Notes: a model not told the origin generated them from the letters alone. Positions 41,037 through 50,060 are shown, counted from the first letter of the stretch. The stretch: 64,000 nt of DNA from Bacteroidales bacterium UBA3290 (GCA_002361615.1 DETK01000019.1:64749-128748); one strand, 5' to 3'. Numbers and translations: made by a program.

Positions 41037-42824
41037 TCAGGCTTTGTAGCGGGTTTCCGCATCCGGAGCTTCCGTCCTGTAGCCGATGGGATTGCGCCGG
41101 TTGGCTTTGGCAAGGGAGGAAGGGTTGCAGCGGATGGATTCTTCCAGGTGACGCTGGGTAATCACTTCGTCGGCAAGAGCCGCGATCAGGGCGGCATCGT
41201 TGGCGATGAAGGCGATGTCGGACGAGGCGTAGCCATCCGTCAGGGAGGCCAGCCGGTCCAGGTTGATGTCGTCGGCCAGCGGACGGCCTTTGAGGTGATG
41301 GATGAACATCGCGCGACGGGTCGCGGCGTCCGGAGCGGGCACTTCGATCTGCAGGTCGAGACGGCCCTTGCGCAGGACAGCCGGGTCGATCATATCCATC
41401 CGGTTGGTGGTTCCGATGACGAAGATGCCGCGCTGGGCGCAGTTGTTGAGCTGGGAGAGGAACTCGTTGACTTCCTCCGGACGATGCCGTGCCGCATCGC
41501 TGCCACGCGCGGGGACAAAGGAGTCGAATTCGTCAAAACACAGCACTGTCGGCGCCTTGGCCTGGGCTTCCTGGAAAAGGGCGGCAATCTTGCCCTGCGT
41601 ACCGTGGATATAGGTACTGCCCAGGTCCGAACCGTTGACCACCATATAATTGAAGCGGGACTCCTCGGCGAATTTTTCGGCGAAATAGGTCTTTCCGCAA
41701 CCCGGAGGGCCGTAGAGCAGCATGCCGTTGGGCGGCAGCAGACGGTACTTCCGCGCCTTCTCGCGGTCGCGCAGGACCCAGATCACCCGCTCGGTGAGCA
41801 TCTTCTTGAGATCTTCCATCCCGGCCACGTCGGCAAATCCGCCCTGACGCGTATTGCGCTGCATGGCTTTCTTGAGTTCCGTGCCGTCGGTCGTCGCCAC
41901 CAGGCCTGAGGGGGACGAAGGACGGGCGGGGCGCTGGGGAGTGGCCGTGCGATGCCGGTCCTCTCCGGCCGCCGAGACGCCGAGAAGTTGCAGCATCTTG
42001 GCGGGAGAGGGCCGCTGCTGCGGATTGATGTGCAAACCGGTGAGCACCAGTTTCTGCAACTGGGGATCGGCCGCGTGCAGGGCCGCAGGCCATACCGGCT
42101 CGCGGCGGCGTGCCTCCCGGAGCTGGTCGATCTGCTGCCAGAGCGGCTCCTGTTCATCCAGGGTCAGGTTCCACGGCGCCTGTCCGCAAAGCATCGTAAA
42201 GACCAGCGCGGCGACGGAGAAGGCGTCGCTCTCCGGCGAGAAATGGCCCTCCAGCGCTTCAGGCGCCGTAAAGAGCAGGTTCAAATCCTCCAGGGGGAAG
42301 GGTGGATTACCGTCGAAGGGCGCGCAGGCGTGGCCCAGGTCGATGATCTTGGGGACCACCGCGCTGCCGGCCTGCGTTTCCAGCAGGATGTTGCGCGGAG
42401 TGATGTCGTTGTGGTTCAGGCCCAGTGAGTTTTGGAGATAGAACAGTCCCTCGAGCACAGGTATGATCATCGCCCGCACTTCCGGGCCTGTGAACCGGCG
42501 CCCTTCGCCGAGCAGCTCTGAAAGGAGCTCACCCCGGAAAAACTGCATGGCCAGCCAGGGGTAACTGCGCCCCTGGACGGAAAGGACGCTGTCGGTGACA
42601 TACGAGATGACATTGGGATGGTCGACGCGGCGGCTCGACACGATTTCCGTTACCTCCCCTTCCGTGAACCAGGTGGCGGGCACCTTGTCCGGATCGAAGA
42701 GTTTCAGGAAGAACGTGCCCTTTTCCGGATTTCCTACCACATAGCAGTCGTTGTACAGACCCTCCTTGATGAAGCGCTGCACCTTGTAGGGGCCGATCGG
42801 AGCATTGTCAGGCAGACGGATCAT
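41037..42824 (-). CDS. Hanks-type Ser/Thr kinase fused to AAA+ ATPase
   Basis: A 595-residue two-domain protein. The N-terminal Hanks kinase (about 10-285) keeps the catalytic set: FFLKLF (K41), HNDITPRN (H138, D140, N145), DLG at 162-164 for DFG, and TAPEALEGHFSPESDAFSVAALV for the APE and subdomain IX region. The C-terminal AAA+ domain (about 325-575) has Walker A GPPGCGKT (372-379), Walker B VLCFDE (427-432), sensor-1 GTTNR (471-475) and an arginine-finger-like RKGRLD. The ATPase is of the FtsH/CDC48 (YjoB-like) group. Both domains look active. The function is unknown; one could phosphorylate the substrate that the other remodels. Confidence 0.85.
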   Translation of the reverse strand: MIRLPDNAPIGPYKVQRFIKEGLYNDCYVVGNPEKGTFFLKLFDPDKVPATWFTEGEVTEIVSSRRVDHPNVISYVTDSVLSVQGRSYPWLAMQFFRGELLSELLGEGRRFTGPEVRAMIIPVLEGLFYLQNSLGLNHNDITPRNILLETQAGSAVVPKIIDLGHACAPFDGNPPFPLEDLNLLFTAPEALEGHFSPESDAFSVAALVFTMLCGQAPWNLTLDEQEPLWQQIDQLREARRREPVWPAALHAADPQLQKLVLTGLHINPQQRPSPAKMLQLLGVSAAGEDRHRTATPQRPARPSSPSGLVATTDGTELKKAMQRNTRQGGFADVAGMEDLKKMLTERVIWVLRDREKARKYRLLPPNGMLLYGPPGCGKTYFAEKFAEESRFNYMVVNGSDLGSTYIHGTQGKIAALFQEAQAKAPTVLCFDEFDSFVPARGSDAARHRPEEVNEFLSQLNNCAQRGIFVIGTTNRMDMIDPAVLRKGRLDLQIEVPAPDAATRRAMFIHHLKGRPLADDINLDRLASLTDGYASSDIAFIANDAALIAALADEVITQRHLEESIRCNPSSLAKANRRNPIGYRTEAPDAETRYKA

Positions 42825-42836
42825 AACGACAAAGGA

Positions 42837-43262
42837 TTAAAGCGGGGTGACGTCCAGACTCAGGGACGAACTGTAGAAAGAAAGGCTGTTGACCTGCACC
42901 CGCTCGAGTAAGCGGGCGAGCTGCGGAATGGCCGCCAGATTGAGGACGGCACGACCGCCCGAGAAGCTCTCCACGAATCCTTCCGGCAGCTTCTGCAGGA
43001 GTTTCTGCGAAGCCATGTCGAGGGCCATGTTGCCGGCTTTTCCCGCATCGAGCTGAAGGACCGCGCGTCGGCCGTCGAACTCGATCAGCTGCAAATCTGC
43101 GGAGACCGTGTGGGTGATCGGGCGGTTGATGACCGGCAGGGAAATCGACGCCTCATAGGTGAACGTCAGCGTATCCGGGCCTTTGTATTGGATGCCGACA
43201 GACTGTCCGCTCCGCTGGCGGACCAGCCGGGTAATCTCGTCGTAAGATGCAGAAATAACCAT
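42837..43262 (-). CDS. Unknown protein paired with the kinase-AAA fusion
   Basis: A 141-residue, beta-rich protein with no signal peptide or membrane segment. Alternating hydrophobic strands (for example DTLTFTYEASISLPVI, RRAVLQLDAG) suggest a small barrel or half-barrel. No family is recognised. It is the first gene of the minus-strand operon and starts at a TAAATTTG promoter; the kinase-AAA gene begins 12 bp downstream. It is a likely partner, substrate or regulator of that protein. Confidence 0.6.
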   Translation of the reverse strand: MVISASYDEITRLVRQRSGQSVGIQYKGPDTLTFTYEASISLPVINRPITHTVSADLQLIEFDGRRAVLQLDAGKAGNMALDMASQKLLQKLPEGFVESFSGGRAVLNLAAIPQLARLLERVQVNSLSFYSSSLSLDVTPL

Positions 43263-43280
43263 TCTTCCTCAATTTTTTCT

Positions 43281-43288
43281 CAAATTTA
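43281..43288 (-). promoter_or_regulatory. -7 box of the kinase-AAA operon
   Basis: Minus-strand TAAATTTG, 18 bp ahead of the 141-residue gene. Confidence 0.55.
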
Positions 43289-43334
43289 ACGATTGTTTCA
43301 CGATATTTGCAGATAAAGCTGGAAAATTTCCCCC

Positions 43335-44033
43335 ATGAGACGATTTATACCCGTCCTGATCCTTCTGACACTCTCCTGCGCGCTCCAGGCACAAGCCCTG
43401 CCGTTCGGCTCCGAGACCCTCTCCTACTCCGTACGACACAATCTCTTTCCCGGCGACATCGGCACGATGACCTTCCGTGGAAAGGATGCCGGCGGCAACT
43501 ACAAAGTAGAAGCGACCCTGAAAGCCGCTGTCGGAAACATCTATACGCTTGATTGCGATTATACCTCCGTCTTCCAGAAGGATGCACAGCTGACGCCGGT
43601 TTCGGCCACGCGCAGCCAGACCGAAAAGAAATACTGGGCCAAAGGCAAGTATGACTGGTCCGCACCCGGAAAGGTCCACCTCGACGTGACCAAGAGCACC
43701 CGGGCGCCCCGCAACGAGACCCTCAACTGGTCCGGCACCGTCCGCGACCTGCTGGGCACCATCTGGTGGCTCCGCAGTCTCGATTACGACAAGGCGATGT
43801 CCTCCAGCAACGCCCTCCTTCTGGACCACGACGCCCTCCCCGTGACCATCTCTTCCTGCACCCGCAAGACCATCAAATCCGGCGGCAAGCAAACCCCTGT
43901 CATCGAAGTGGCCATCGCCCAGAACGGCAAGGAAGCCCTCCGCCTGACCCTGACCGACGACAGCCGCCGTATCCCGCTCAAGTTCTCCCTCTCCCTGCCC
44001 TTCGGAACCATCAAGGGCACCCTCAAGTCCTAA
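43335..44033 (+). CDS. DUF3108 domain exported protein
   Basis: A 232-residue protein with a signal peptide (MRRFIPVLILLTLSCALQAQA) and the DUF3108 plan (YSVRHNLFPGDIGTMTFRGK near 30-49, then GTVRDLLGTIWWLRSLDYD near 133-151). DUF3108 proteins are beta-rich periplasmic proteins of unknown function. It precedes the GH3 gene by 13 bp on the same strand and may be cotranscribed with it. Confidence 0.72.
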   Translation: MRRFIPVLILLTLSCALQAQALPFGSETLSYSVRHNLFPGDIGTMTFRGKDAGGNYKVEATLKAAVGNIYTLDCDYTSVFQKDAQLTPVSATRSQTEKKYWAKGKYDWSAPGKVHLDVTKSTRAPRNETLNWSGTVRDLLGTIWWLRSLDYDKAMSSSNALLLDHDALPVTISSCTRKTIKSGGKQTPVIEVAIAQNGKEALRLTLTDDSRRIPLKFSLSLPFGTIKGTLKS

Positions 44034-44046
44034 CTATCCATCCGAT

Positions 44047-45567
44047 ATGAGTCTGACCCCATTTGCAAGGCTGGTATTCGCGCCGCGGGCGCGGGAGTTG
44101 AAACGTCAACGGACAGAAGGGGACGCCGCCCAAAGGGAGGCGCTCTCCTTTTTGATGCGCAGGGCCGCCGGTACCGAGTACGGGAAGCAGCACGGCTTCG
44201 CTTCGGTCTGCACCTACGAAGATTTCGCGGCATCCTGCCCTGTCAATACTTATGAGGAACTCAAGGGCGGCATCGACCGGATGCGGCACGGAGAGCGCGA
44301 CATCCTCTGGCCCGGGGCCGTGAAGTGGTATGCCAAATCTTCCGGCACAACGGCCGACAAGTCGAAGTTCATCCCCGTAAGTGCCGAGGGCCTGCAGAAA
44401 GCCCACTACCAGGGTGGATTCGATTCCCTTGCCTATTACCTTGACAATCATCCGGAAAGTCGCATCTTCGACGGCAAGGCGCTCATCCTGGGCGGCAGCC
44501 ACGCCCCGAACTACAACGTGAAGGACTCGCTGGTAGGCGACGTGAGCGCCATCATGCTCGAAAACATCAATCCCATCGCCAACCTGGTGCGTGTCCCCAA
44601 AAAGGAGACGGCGCTGATCGCCGACTTCGAGGTCAAGCGCGACCGCATCGCCCGCGAGACCATGAACCAGAACGTCACCAACATCAGCGGCGTTCCGTCC
44701 TGGATGATGTCGGTCCTGACGCGTGTGATGGAACTGTCCGGCAAGTCGCATCTGGAAGAGGTCTGGCCCAATCTCGAAGTCTTTTTCCACGGCGGCGTAG
44801 CCTTCACGCCCTATCGCGCCCAGTACCAGCGCTTGATCACCTCGCCCAAGATGCATTATATGGAAACGTACAATGCCAGCGAGGGATTCTTCGGCCTCCA
44901 GGACGACCCGGCCGATCCGGCCATGCGCCTGACGCTCGACTACGGCATCTTCTACGAATTCATCCCGATGGAAGACTTCGGGAAGGAGAACCCCGCTGTC
45001 GTGCCGATCTGGGGCGTCGAGACCGGAAAGAATTACGCGATGGTCATCTCCACGTGCTGCGGTCTGTGGCGCTATCTGATCGGCGACACGGTCCGCTTCA
45101 CCTCCAGGAATCCGTACAAGTTCGTCATCACCGGCCGGACGAAGCACTTCATCAACGCCTTCGGTGAAGAACTGATCGTCGACAATGCCGAACAAGGCCT
45201 GGCCTTCGCCTGCCGCGAAACCGGCGCCGAAGTGCTGGAATACACCGCCGCTCCCGTGTTCATGGACGACAATGCCCGTTGCCGGCACCAGTGGCTCATC
45301 GAGTTCTCGCGTCCGCCGGAAGACCCGGCGCTCTTCGCGCAGCTGCTCGACCGCAAGTTGCAGGAAGTCAACAGCGACTATGAAGCCAAACGCTTCAAGG
45401 ACATCACGCTGCAGCCGCTCGAACTTACCGTCGCGCGCCCCGGTCTCTTCAACGACTGGCTGCGGCAGCGCGGCAAACTGGGCGGCCAGCACAAAGTCCC
45501 GCGCCTGAGCAACAGCCGCGAGCACATCGACCAGCTGCTCGCACTCAACACAAACCCTACCTTGTAA
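44047..45567 (+). CDS. GH3 family acyl-adenylating enzyme
   Basis: A 506-residue GH3-type (auxin-responsive promoter family) enzyme. The ATP-binding loop is KSSGTTADKSKFIP (about 97-110), the acid-binding helix region NYNVKDSLVGD follows, and the C-terminal ATP motif is YLIGDTVRFTS (about 343-353). Plant GH3 proteins adenylate a carboxylic acid and join it to an amino acid; bacterial members are uncharacterised here. It lies 12 bp before the glycine-lipid acyltransferases, which also make acyl-amino acids. Confidence 0.85.
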   Translation: MSLTPFARLVFAPRARELKRQRTEGDAAQREALSFLMRRAAGTEYGKQHGFASVCTYEDFAASCPVNTYEELKGGIDRMRHGERDILWPGAVKWYAKSSGTTADKSKFIPVSAEGLQKAHYQGGFDSLAYYLDNHPESRIFDGKALILGGSHAPNYNVKDSLVGDVSAIMLENINPIANLVRVPKKETALIADFEVKRDRIARETMNQNVTNISGVPSWMMSVLTRVMELSGKSHLEEVWPNLEVFFHGGVAFTPYRAQYQRLITSPKMHYMETYNASEGFFGLQDDPADPAMRLTLDYGIFYEFIPMEDFGKENPAVVPIWGVETGKNYAMVISTCCGLWRYLIGDTVRFTSRNPYKFVITGRTKHFINAFGEELIVDNAEQGLAFACRETGAEVLEYTAAPVFMDDNARCRHQWLIEFSRPPEDPALFAQLLDRKLQEVNSDYEAKRFKDITLQPLELTVARPGLFNDWLRQRGKLGGQHKVPRLSNSREHIDQLLALNTNPTL

Positions 45568-45579
45568 GCCTCCGAAACC

Positions 45580-46404
45580 ATGCCCGTCAACGAAACCGTC
45601 ACGCTCGACCTCGACCAGATCGTCAAAAGCCGCTTCGGCGAGAAAAAGATCCCCCAGTTCGTCCTGAACTGGCTCAAACGGTTCATCCACCAGGACCACC
45701 TCAACGGCTACCTGAGCAAAGGCTACCTGGGGGTGGAATTCGCCGAAAAGTCGCTGGAGTACTACGACGCCCACGTCACTGTCGAGGGGTTGGAGAACCT
45801 CCCCGATGAAGGACGGTTCACCTTTGCGGGCAACCACCCGCTGGGCGGTCTCGACGCGATGAGCATCATCGGCACGGTAGGACGCAAATACGACGGCCAT
45901 ATCGTCATTCCCGCCAATGACTTCCTGATGGCGATCAAGCCGATCGCCGAATATACCATTCCGGTCAACAAGATGGGCGGCCAGAGCGCCGACCTGGTGG
46001 GCAAGATCAACGAAGCCTTTGACTCCGACCGTCAGGTCATCATCTTCCCGGCCGGGCTGTGCTCGCGCAAGATCGACGGCATCGTGCAGGACCTCCCCTG
46101 GAAGAAGACCTTCATCACGAAGAGCCGCCTGTCGCACCGCGACGTGATCCCGATGTGGTTCAGCGGACAGAACTCGAAACGCTTCTACCGGCTCGACAAG
46201 CTTCGCAACCTGCTCAAAATCAAGCTCAACATCGCCATGCTCACCTTGCCGGACGAACTCTACAAAAGCCAGCACAAGTCGTACCGGCTGATTTTCGGCA
46301 AGCCGATCCCCTGGCAGACCTTCACGTCTGAGAAGCGGGATGCCGAGTGGGCCGCCTGGGTCCGGGAAAAAGTTTACGAACTCCCTAAAACGGAAAACCT
46401 ATGA
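45580..46404 (+). CDS. GlsA-like lyso-lipid O-acyltransferase
   Basis: A 274-residue 1-acylglycerol-3-phosphate-type acyltransferase. Motif I is in the altered form NHPLGGLDAM (residues about 88-97, catalytic H and D kept as H-x5-D), and the second site is FPAGLCSRKIDG (about 153-164). In Bacteroides the enzyme pair GlsB and GlsA makes glycine lipids: GlsB N-acylates glycine and GlsA adds the second, ester-linked acyl chain. The GNAT-type GlsB partner follows with a 4-bp overlap, which strongly supports this. Confidence 0.83.
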   Translation: MPVNETVTLDLDQIVKSRFGEKKIPQFVLNWLKRFIHQDHLNGYLSKGYLGVEFAEKSLEYYDAHVTVEGLENLPDEGRFTFAGNHPLGGLDAMSIIGTVGRKYDGHIVIPANDFLMAIKPIAEYTIPVNKMGGQSADLVGKINEAFDSDRQVIIFPAGLCSRKIDGIVQDLPWKKTFITKSRLSHRDVIPMWFSGQNSKRFYRLDKLRNLLKIKLNIAMLTLPDELYKSQHKSYRLIFGKPIPWQTFTSEKRDAEWAAWVREKVYELPKTENL

Positions 46405-47402
46405 AAATGGAACCGATCATCGCCCCTGTGGACAAGGAACTGCTCAAAGCCGAACTGACGGAAAAGCATTTCCTGCGCGACACCAACCACGCCGACAACA
46501 AGCTCTATATCGTAGACAACCAATGCGCACCGAATGTCCTGCGGGAAATCGGCCGCCTGCGGGAGATCGCCTTCCGGCAGGGTGGCGGCGGCACCGGAAA
46601 ATCCATGGACCTGGATGCCTTCGACCTGGATCCCGCTTTCAAATACAAGCAGCTCGTCCTCTGGGATCCGGAGAATGAATGCATCATCGGCGGCTACCGT
46701 TATGTGCTTTGCGACCAGGTGATGTATGACCGCTACGGACAGCCCATCATGCCGTCGTCCCATCTGTTCCGTTTCACGCGCCGCTATCTGAAAGGAGCTT
46801 TCCCGAAAACCATCGAACTGAGCCGTTCTTTCATCCGTCCCGAATACCAGAGTGCCGCACAGGGAATGAAGAGCCTCTACTCGCTCGACAACCTATTTGA
46901 CGGCCTGGGCGGCCTGATCGTGCTTTACAAGGGACGGATGGAGTATTTCTTCGGCAAGATGACCATCTACCCTTCCTTCCCCGAGAAAGGCCTCCAGATG
47001 ATCCTGTACTTCCTGCGCAAGCATTTCGGGAGCCGGGAAGCCGACCTGTACGGCCGCATCGACCGGATGGTGATTCCCAAGAACCCGGTCAAGATCCGCC
47101 TGTCCCGCGAACTGGGCAAGATCTTCACGGAAGACGATTTCCGCAGCGACTACAAGATCCTCAAGCGTGAAATCCAGCAGCTGGGGGTCAACATCCCGCC
47201 GCTGGTCAACACCTATATGAACCTCTCGCCGACGATGAAATCGTTCGGTGCGGGCATCAACGACGAGTTCGGCGACGTCATCGAGGCCGGCATCCTGATC
47301 AAATTCGACGAGATGCACCCCGAAAAGACGCGCCGGCACCTGATCTTCCCCAATCTGAAGGGACTCCGCAGGCGGCTGAGCCACCTGCGGAAGAAGAACT
47401 AG
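46401..47402 (+). CDS. GlsB-like N-acyltransferase (OlsB-type GNAT)
   Basis: A 333-residue GNAT/hemolysin-type N-acyltransferase that uses 3-hydroxyacyl-ACP. Seen: YIVDNQCAPNVLREIGRLREIAFRQGGGGTGKSMDLDAFD (about 36-75), IGGYRYVLC, and ELSRSFIRPEYQ (about 141-152), the OlsB/GlsB acyl-acceptor signature. It makes N-acyl glycine (or another amine lipid), the precursor used by the GlsA-like enzyme ahead of it. It overlaps the convergent peroxidase stop by 4 bp. Confidence 0.85.
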   Translation: MKMEPIIAPVDKELLKAELTEKHFLRDTNHADNKLYIVDNQCAPNVLREIGRLREIAFRQGGGGTGKSMDLDAFDLDPAFKYKQLVLWDPENECIIGGYRYVLCDQVMYDRYGQPIMPSSHLFRFTRRYLKGAFPKTIELSRSFIRPEYQSAAQGMKSLYSLDNLFDGLGGLIVLYKGRMEYFFGKMTIYPSFPEKGLQMILYFLRKHFGSREADLYGRIDRMVIPKNPVKIRLSRELGKIFTEDDFRSDYKILKREIQQLGVNIPPLVNTYMNLSPTMKSFGAGINDEFGDVIEAGILIKFDEMHPEKTRRHLIFPNLKGLRRRLSHLRKKN

Positions 47403-48013
47403 AGCAACGCTTCAATCGCTTTTTCCAGCTGCTCAGGCGCTACGGTAGGTTCGTAGCGGGCCACGACTTTGCCCTTGCGGTCCACCAGGAATTTGGTGAA
47501 ATTCCATTTGATGTCCGGATTGGACGCGTAGTCGGGATTCGAACGGGCCAGCATCTGGTCCATGAATTCGGCCGTCTGGCCTTCTCCGAACCCTGCGAAA
47601 GGCTTCTCTGCATACAGCCACTTGAAGATCGGGGTAGCCTGCTCGCCGTTGACCTCCACCTTGTCCATCAGCGGGAAGGTGACGCCATAGTTGAGGCGGC
47701 AGAACTCCGCGATCTCGTCGTTGGTGCCGGGCTCCTGGTGACCGAACTGGTCGCAAGGGAAACCGACCACGACCAGACCCTGGTCGCCATACTTCTTGTA
47801 CAGGGCTTCCAGACCGTCATATTGCGGCGTGAAACCGCATTTGGAGGCCGTGTTGACAATCAGCAGGACCTTGCCTTTGTAATCGGAAAAGTTCACCTCC
47901 GTTCCTTCGTTGGAAAGGGCCTTGAATCCGTAGATCGAGTTTGCGTCCGACGACTTGCAGGCCGTCAGCAGCAGTGCGGCCGCAAGCGTCATGATCATAG
48001 AAATGTTTTTCAT
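47399..48013 (-). CDS. Glutathione peroxidase-like thiol peroxidase, lipoprotein
   Basis: A 204-residue exported Gpx/thioredoxin peroxidase. The signal ends in LLTAC, with lipid cysteine C19. Active-site cysteine C59 in NTASKCGFTPQY, with the conserved WNF motif (about 169-171) and GFPCDQFG with the resolving cysteine about 87. This is a Cys (not selenocysteine) enzyme that probably uses thioredoxin to reduce peroxides in the envelope. Confidence 0.88.
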   Translation of the reverse strand: MKNISMIMTLAAALLLTACKSSDANSIYGFKALSNEGTEVNFSDYKGKVLLIVNTASKCGFTPQYDGLEALYKKYGDQGLVVVGFPCDQFGHQEPGTNDEIAEFCRLNYGVTFPLMDKVEVNGEQATPIFKWLYAEKPFAGFGEGQTAEFMDQMLARSNPDYASNPDIKWNFTKFLVDRKGKVVARYEPTVAPEQLEKAIEALL

Positions 48014-48071
48014 GTCAGGAAATGGATTGCGTTGATGGATAACTGACTGCTAAAATACGGAAAATAATTTG

Positions 48072-48079
48072 TAAATTTG
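48072..48079 (+). promoter_or_regulatory. -7 box of the 17-residue-repeat gene
   Basis: TAAATTTG, 25 bp ahead of the start codon. Confidence 0.5.
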
Positions 48080-48104
48080 ACATCGGATCCCAAAAACCAG
48101 TCGG

Positions 48105-48524
48105 ATGAAACACGCAATCCTTCAATGGCTTCCCGCGCTGATGCTGCTGCTCGCAGCCACGGCCGCCTACGGCCAGCGCATAACCGACGCCAGCTACCGG
48201 ACCGTCGCCTACATCAAGTCGGACGGCACCATCCAGGACGCCTCCTACCGCACCGTCGGCTATATCAAATCGAACGGTTCCATCCAGGACGGCTCCTACC
48301 GCACCATCGGCTACCTGAAAAGCGACGGCACCATCCAGGACAGTTCCTACCGCACGGTCGGCCACATCAAGGACGACGGCACCGTCCAGGACAGCTCCTA
48401 TCGCACCATCGGCCACGTCAAGAAAGACGGCACCGTCCAGGATGCCTCCTACCGCACCATCGGCCACGCCCGCGACATCCCCCTCCGCTGGGCCGCCTTC
48501 TTCTTCTTTTTCAGTGCGAACTGA
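48105..48524 (+). CDS. Exported protein of tandem 17-residue repeats
   Basis: A 139-residue protein with a signal peptide (MKHAILQWLPALMLLLAATAAYGQ) and then five near-perfect 17-residue repeats of the form T(I/V)GxIKxDGTIQDxSYR, starting at about residue 33 and ending about 118. Each repeat is 51 bp and corresponds to a short beta-hairpin. A hydrophobic, aromatic-rich tail ends the protein (RWAAFFFFFSAN). The repeat unit is like the four-fold beta-flower or small beta-propeller-type repeats of Bacteroidetes, but the function is unknown. It may bind a ligand as a compact flower-like fold. Confidence 0.75.
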   Translation: MKHAILQWLPALMLLLAATAAYGQRITDASYRTVAYIKSDGTIQDASYRTVGYIKSNGSIQDGSYRTIGYLKSDGTIQDSSYRTVGHIKDDGTVQDSSYRTIGHVKKDGTVQDASYRTIGHARDIPLRWAAFFFFFSAN

Positions 48525-48574
48525 AAAAGAATGTATCCGAAAACCTTAAGAACAAGGCAAAGATATAGACTGGA

Positions 48575-48606
48575 CAAAAAAAGCGGCAGGACCACAAGCC
48601 CTGCCG
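48575..48606 (-). terminator. Intrinsic terminator of aspA
   Basis: On the minus strand GCGGCAGG (48606-48599) pairs with CCTGCCGC (48590-48583) and is followed by TTTTTTTG toward 48575. It ends the folE-trkA-aspA transcript. Confidence 0.8.
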
Positions 48607-48629
48607 CGCCTTGAATTCAGAAACCTGGC

Positions 48630-50060
48630 TTACAGTTCCACCTTCGTGGGCTTGACCATGTTCTTCGGGTCGAGGATCTTGTCGAGCTGCTGCTTGGTGA
48701 GGTACTTCTTTTCGAGGACGAGCTGATAGACGCTGCCGCCGGTGACAAGGGCTTCCTTGGCGACCTCGGTGCACTTGGCATAGCCGATGTACGGCTTGAG
48801 GGCGGTGACGATACCGATGCTGTGCTCAGCCAGGTCCTTGCAACGCTTCTTGTTGGCGGTGATGCCGTCGATACACTCGATGCGGAGGGTGTTGAGGGCG
48901 TTCTTCATCCAGGTCTGCGATTCGACGATCGACTCGACGAGGACCGGTTCCATCACGTTCAGCTCGAGCTGGGCGGCCTCGGAGGCCATAGTGATGCAGG
49001 TATCGTTGCCGATGACCTTGAAGCAGACCTGGTTGGTGACCTCGGGGATGACGGGGTTCACCTTGCCCGGCATGATGGAGCTGCCCGGCTGCTTCGGCGG
49101 GAGGTTGATTTCGGCCAGGCCGGTGCGGGGACCGGAGGCGAGCAGACGGAGGTCGTTGCAGATCTTCGAGATGCGGATGGCGATGTTCTTCAGCTCGGCG
49201 TGGTAGCACACCATGCAGGAAGTATCGTTGGTCGCTTCCACGAGGTCCTTGGCGAGGCTGATCTTCCAGCCGGAGATCTTCTTGATGTGCTTGGTGCAGG
49301 CCTCGGCATAGCCCGGTTCAGCGGTGATGCCGGTACCGATGGCGGTAGCGCCCATATTGATGACGAGGAACTCCTGGGCAGCGGCGTCCAGACGTTTCAT
49401 TTCCGTCTCGACAGCGGTGGCAAAGGCGCCGAAGGTCTGGCCGAGGGTCATCGGGACGGCGTCCTGCAGCTGCGTGCGGCCCATCTTGATGACATTGGCG
49501 AAGCTGCGCTGTTTGGCGCGGAATGCCTTGGCAAGGGCCTTGAGGGCAGCCATCAGGTCCTGATGGATCATGTAAAGGCCCAGGTGCATGGCCGTCGGAT
49601 ATGCGTCGTTGGTCGACTGGGCCATGTTGATGTGGTCGTTCGGGTGGATGAACTGGTAGTCACCGTGTTTCTTGCCGAGGATCTCGAGGGCGCGGTTGGC
49701 GATGACCTCGTTGGCGTTCATATTGGCCGAGGTGCCGGCACCGCCCTGGATCATGTCGATCGGGAAGTGCTCGGTGTGCTTGCCTTCCATGAGTTCCTTG
49801 CAGGCAGCTACGACGGCGTCGGTAATCTCGTCGGAGACGAGGCCGAGGTCGTGGTTGGCGAGGATGGCGCCCATCTTGACGATGCCGAAGGCCTTGACGA
49901 ACTCCGGATGGTCACCCAGAAGGTTGCGGCTGATATCGAAGTTCTCGATGCAGCGGAGGGTCTGTACGCCGAAGAGGGCCTCTGCGGGAACCTCCTTGTC
50001 GCCCAGCAAGTCGTGCTCTGAACGGGTCTTGCCGGAAGTCTTGAATTTGTATTCGATCAT
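48630..50060 (-). CDS. aspA: Aspartate ammonia-lyase
   Basis: A 476-residue aspartase/fumarase-superfamily enzyme that converts aspartate to fumarate plus ammonia. The superfamily signature is GSSIMPGKVNP (about 325-335), with TNDAYPTA (about 149-156) and MGRTQLQDAVPMTLG (about 194-208) as the other two active-site regions. The start is at MIEYKFKTSG. Adjacent upstream on the same strand is trkA (26-bp gap). Confidence 0.93.
   Translation of the reverse strand: MIEYKFKTSGKTRSEHDLLGDKEVPAEALFGVQTLRCIENFDISRNLLGDHPEFVKAFGIVKMGAILANHDLGLVSDEITDAVVAACKELMEGKHTEHFPIDMIQGGAGTSANMNANEVIANRALEILGKKHGDYQFIHPNDHINMAQSTNDAYPTAMHLGLYMIHQDLMAALKALAKAFRAKQRSFANVIKMGRTQLQDAVPMTLGQTFGAFATAVETEMKRLDAAAQEFLVINMGATAIGTGITAEPGYAEACTKHIKKISGWKISLAKDLVEATNDTSCMVCYHAELKNIAIRISKICNDLRLLASGPRTGLAEINLPPKQPGSSIMPGKVNPVIPEVTNQVCFKVIGNDTCITMASEAAQLELNVMEPVLVESIVESQTWMKNALNTLRIECIDGITANKKRCKDLAEHSIGIVTALKPYIGYAKCTEVAKEALVTGGSVYQLVLEKKYLTKQQLDKILDPKNMVKPTKVEL

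Noticed and set aside
44023..46275. 750-codon minus-strand open frame opposite the GH3 and GlsA-like genes
   Set aside because: It is antisense to two genes with clear motifs and has low-complexity Arg, Ala and Val-rich content.
48105..48524. Tandem 51-bp repeats considered as a CRISPR array
   Set aside because: The repeats are contiguous and coding in one frame, with a signal peptide, and there are no spacers.
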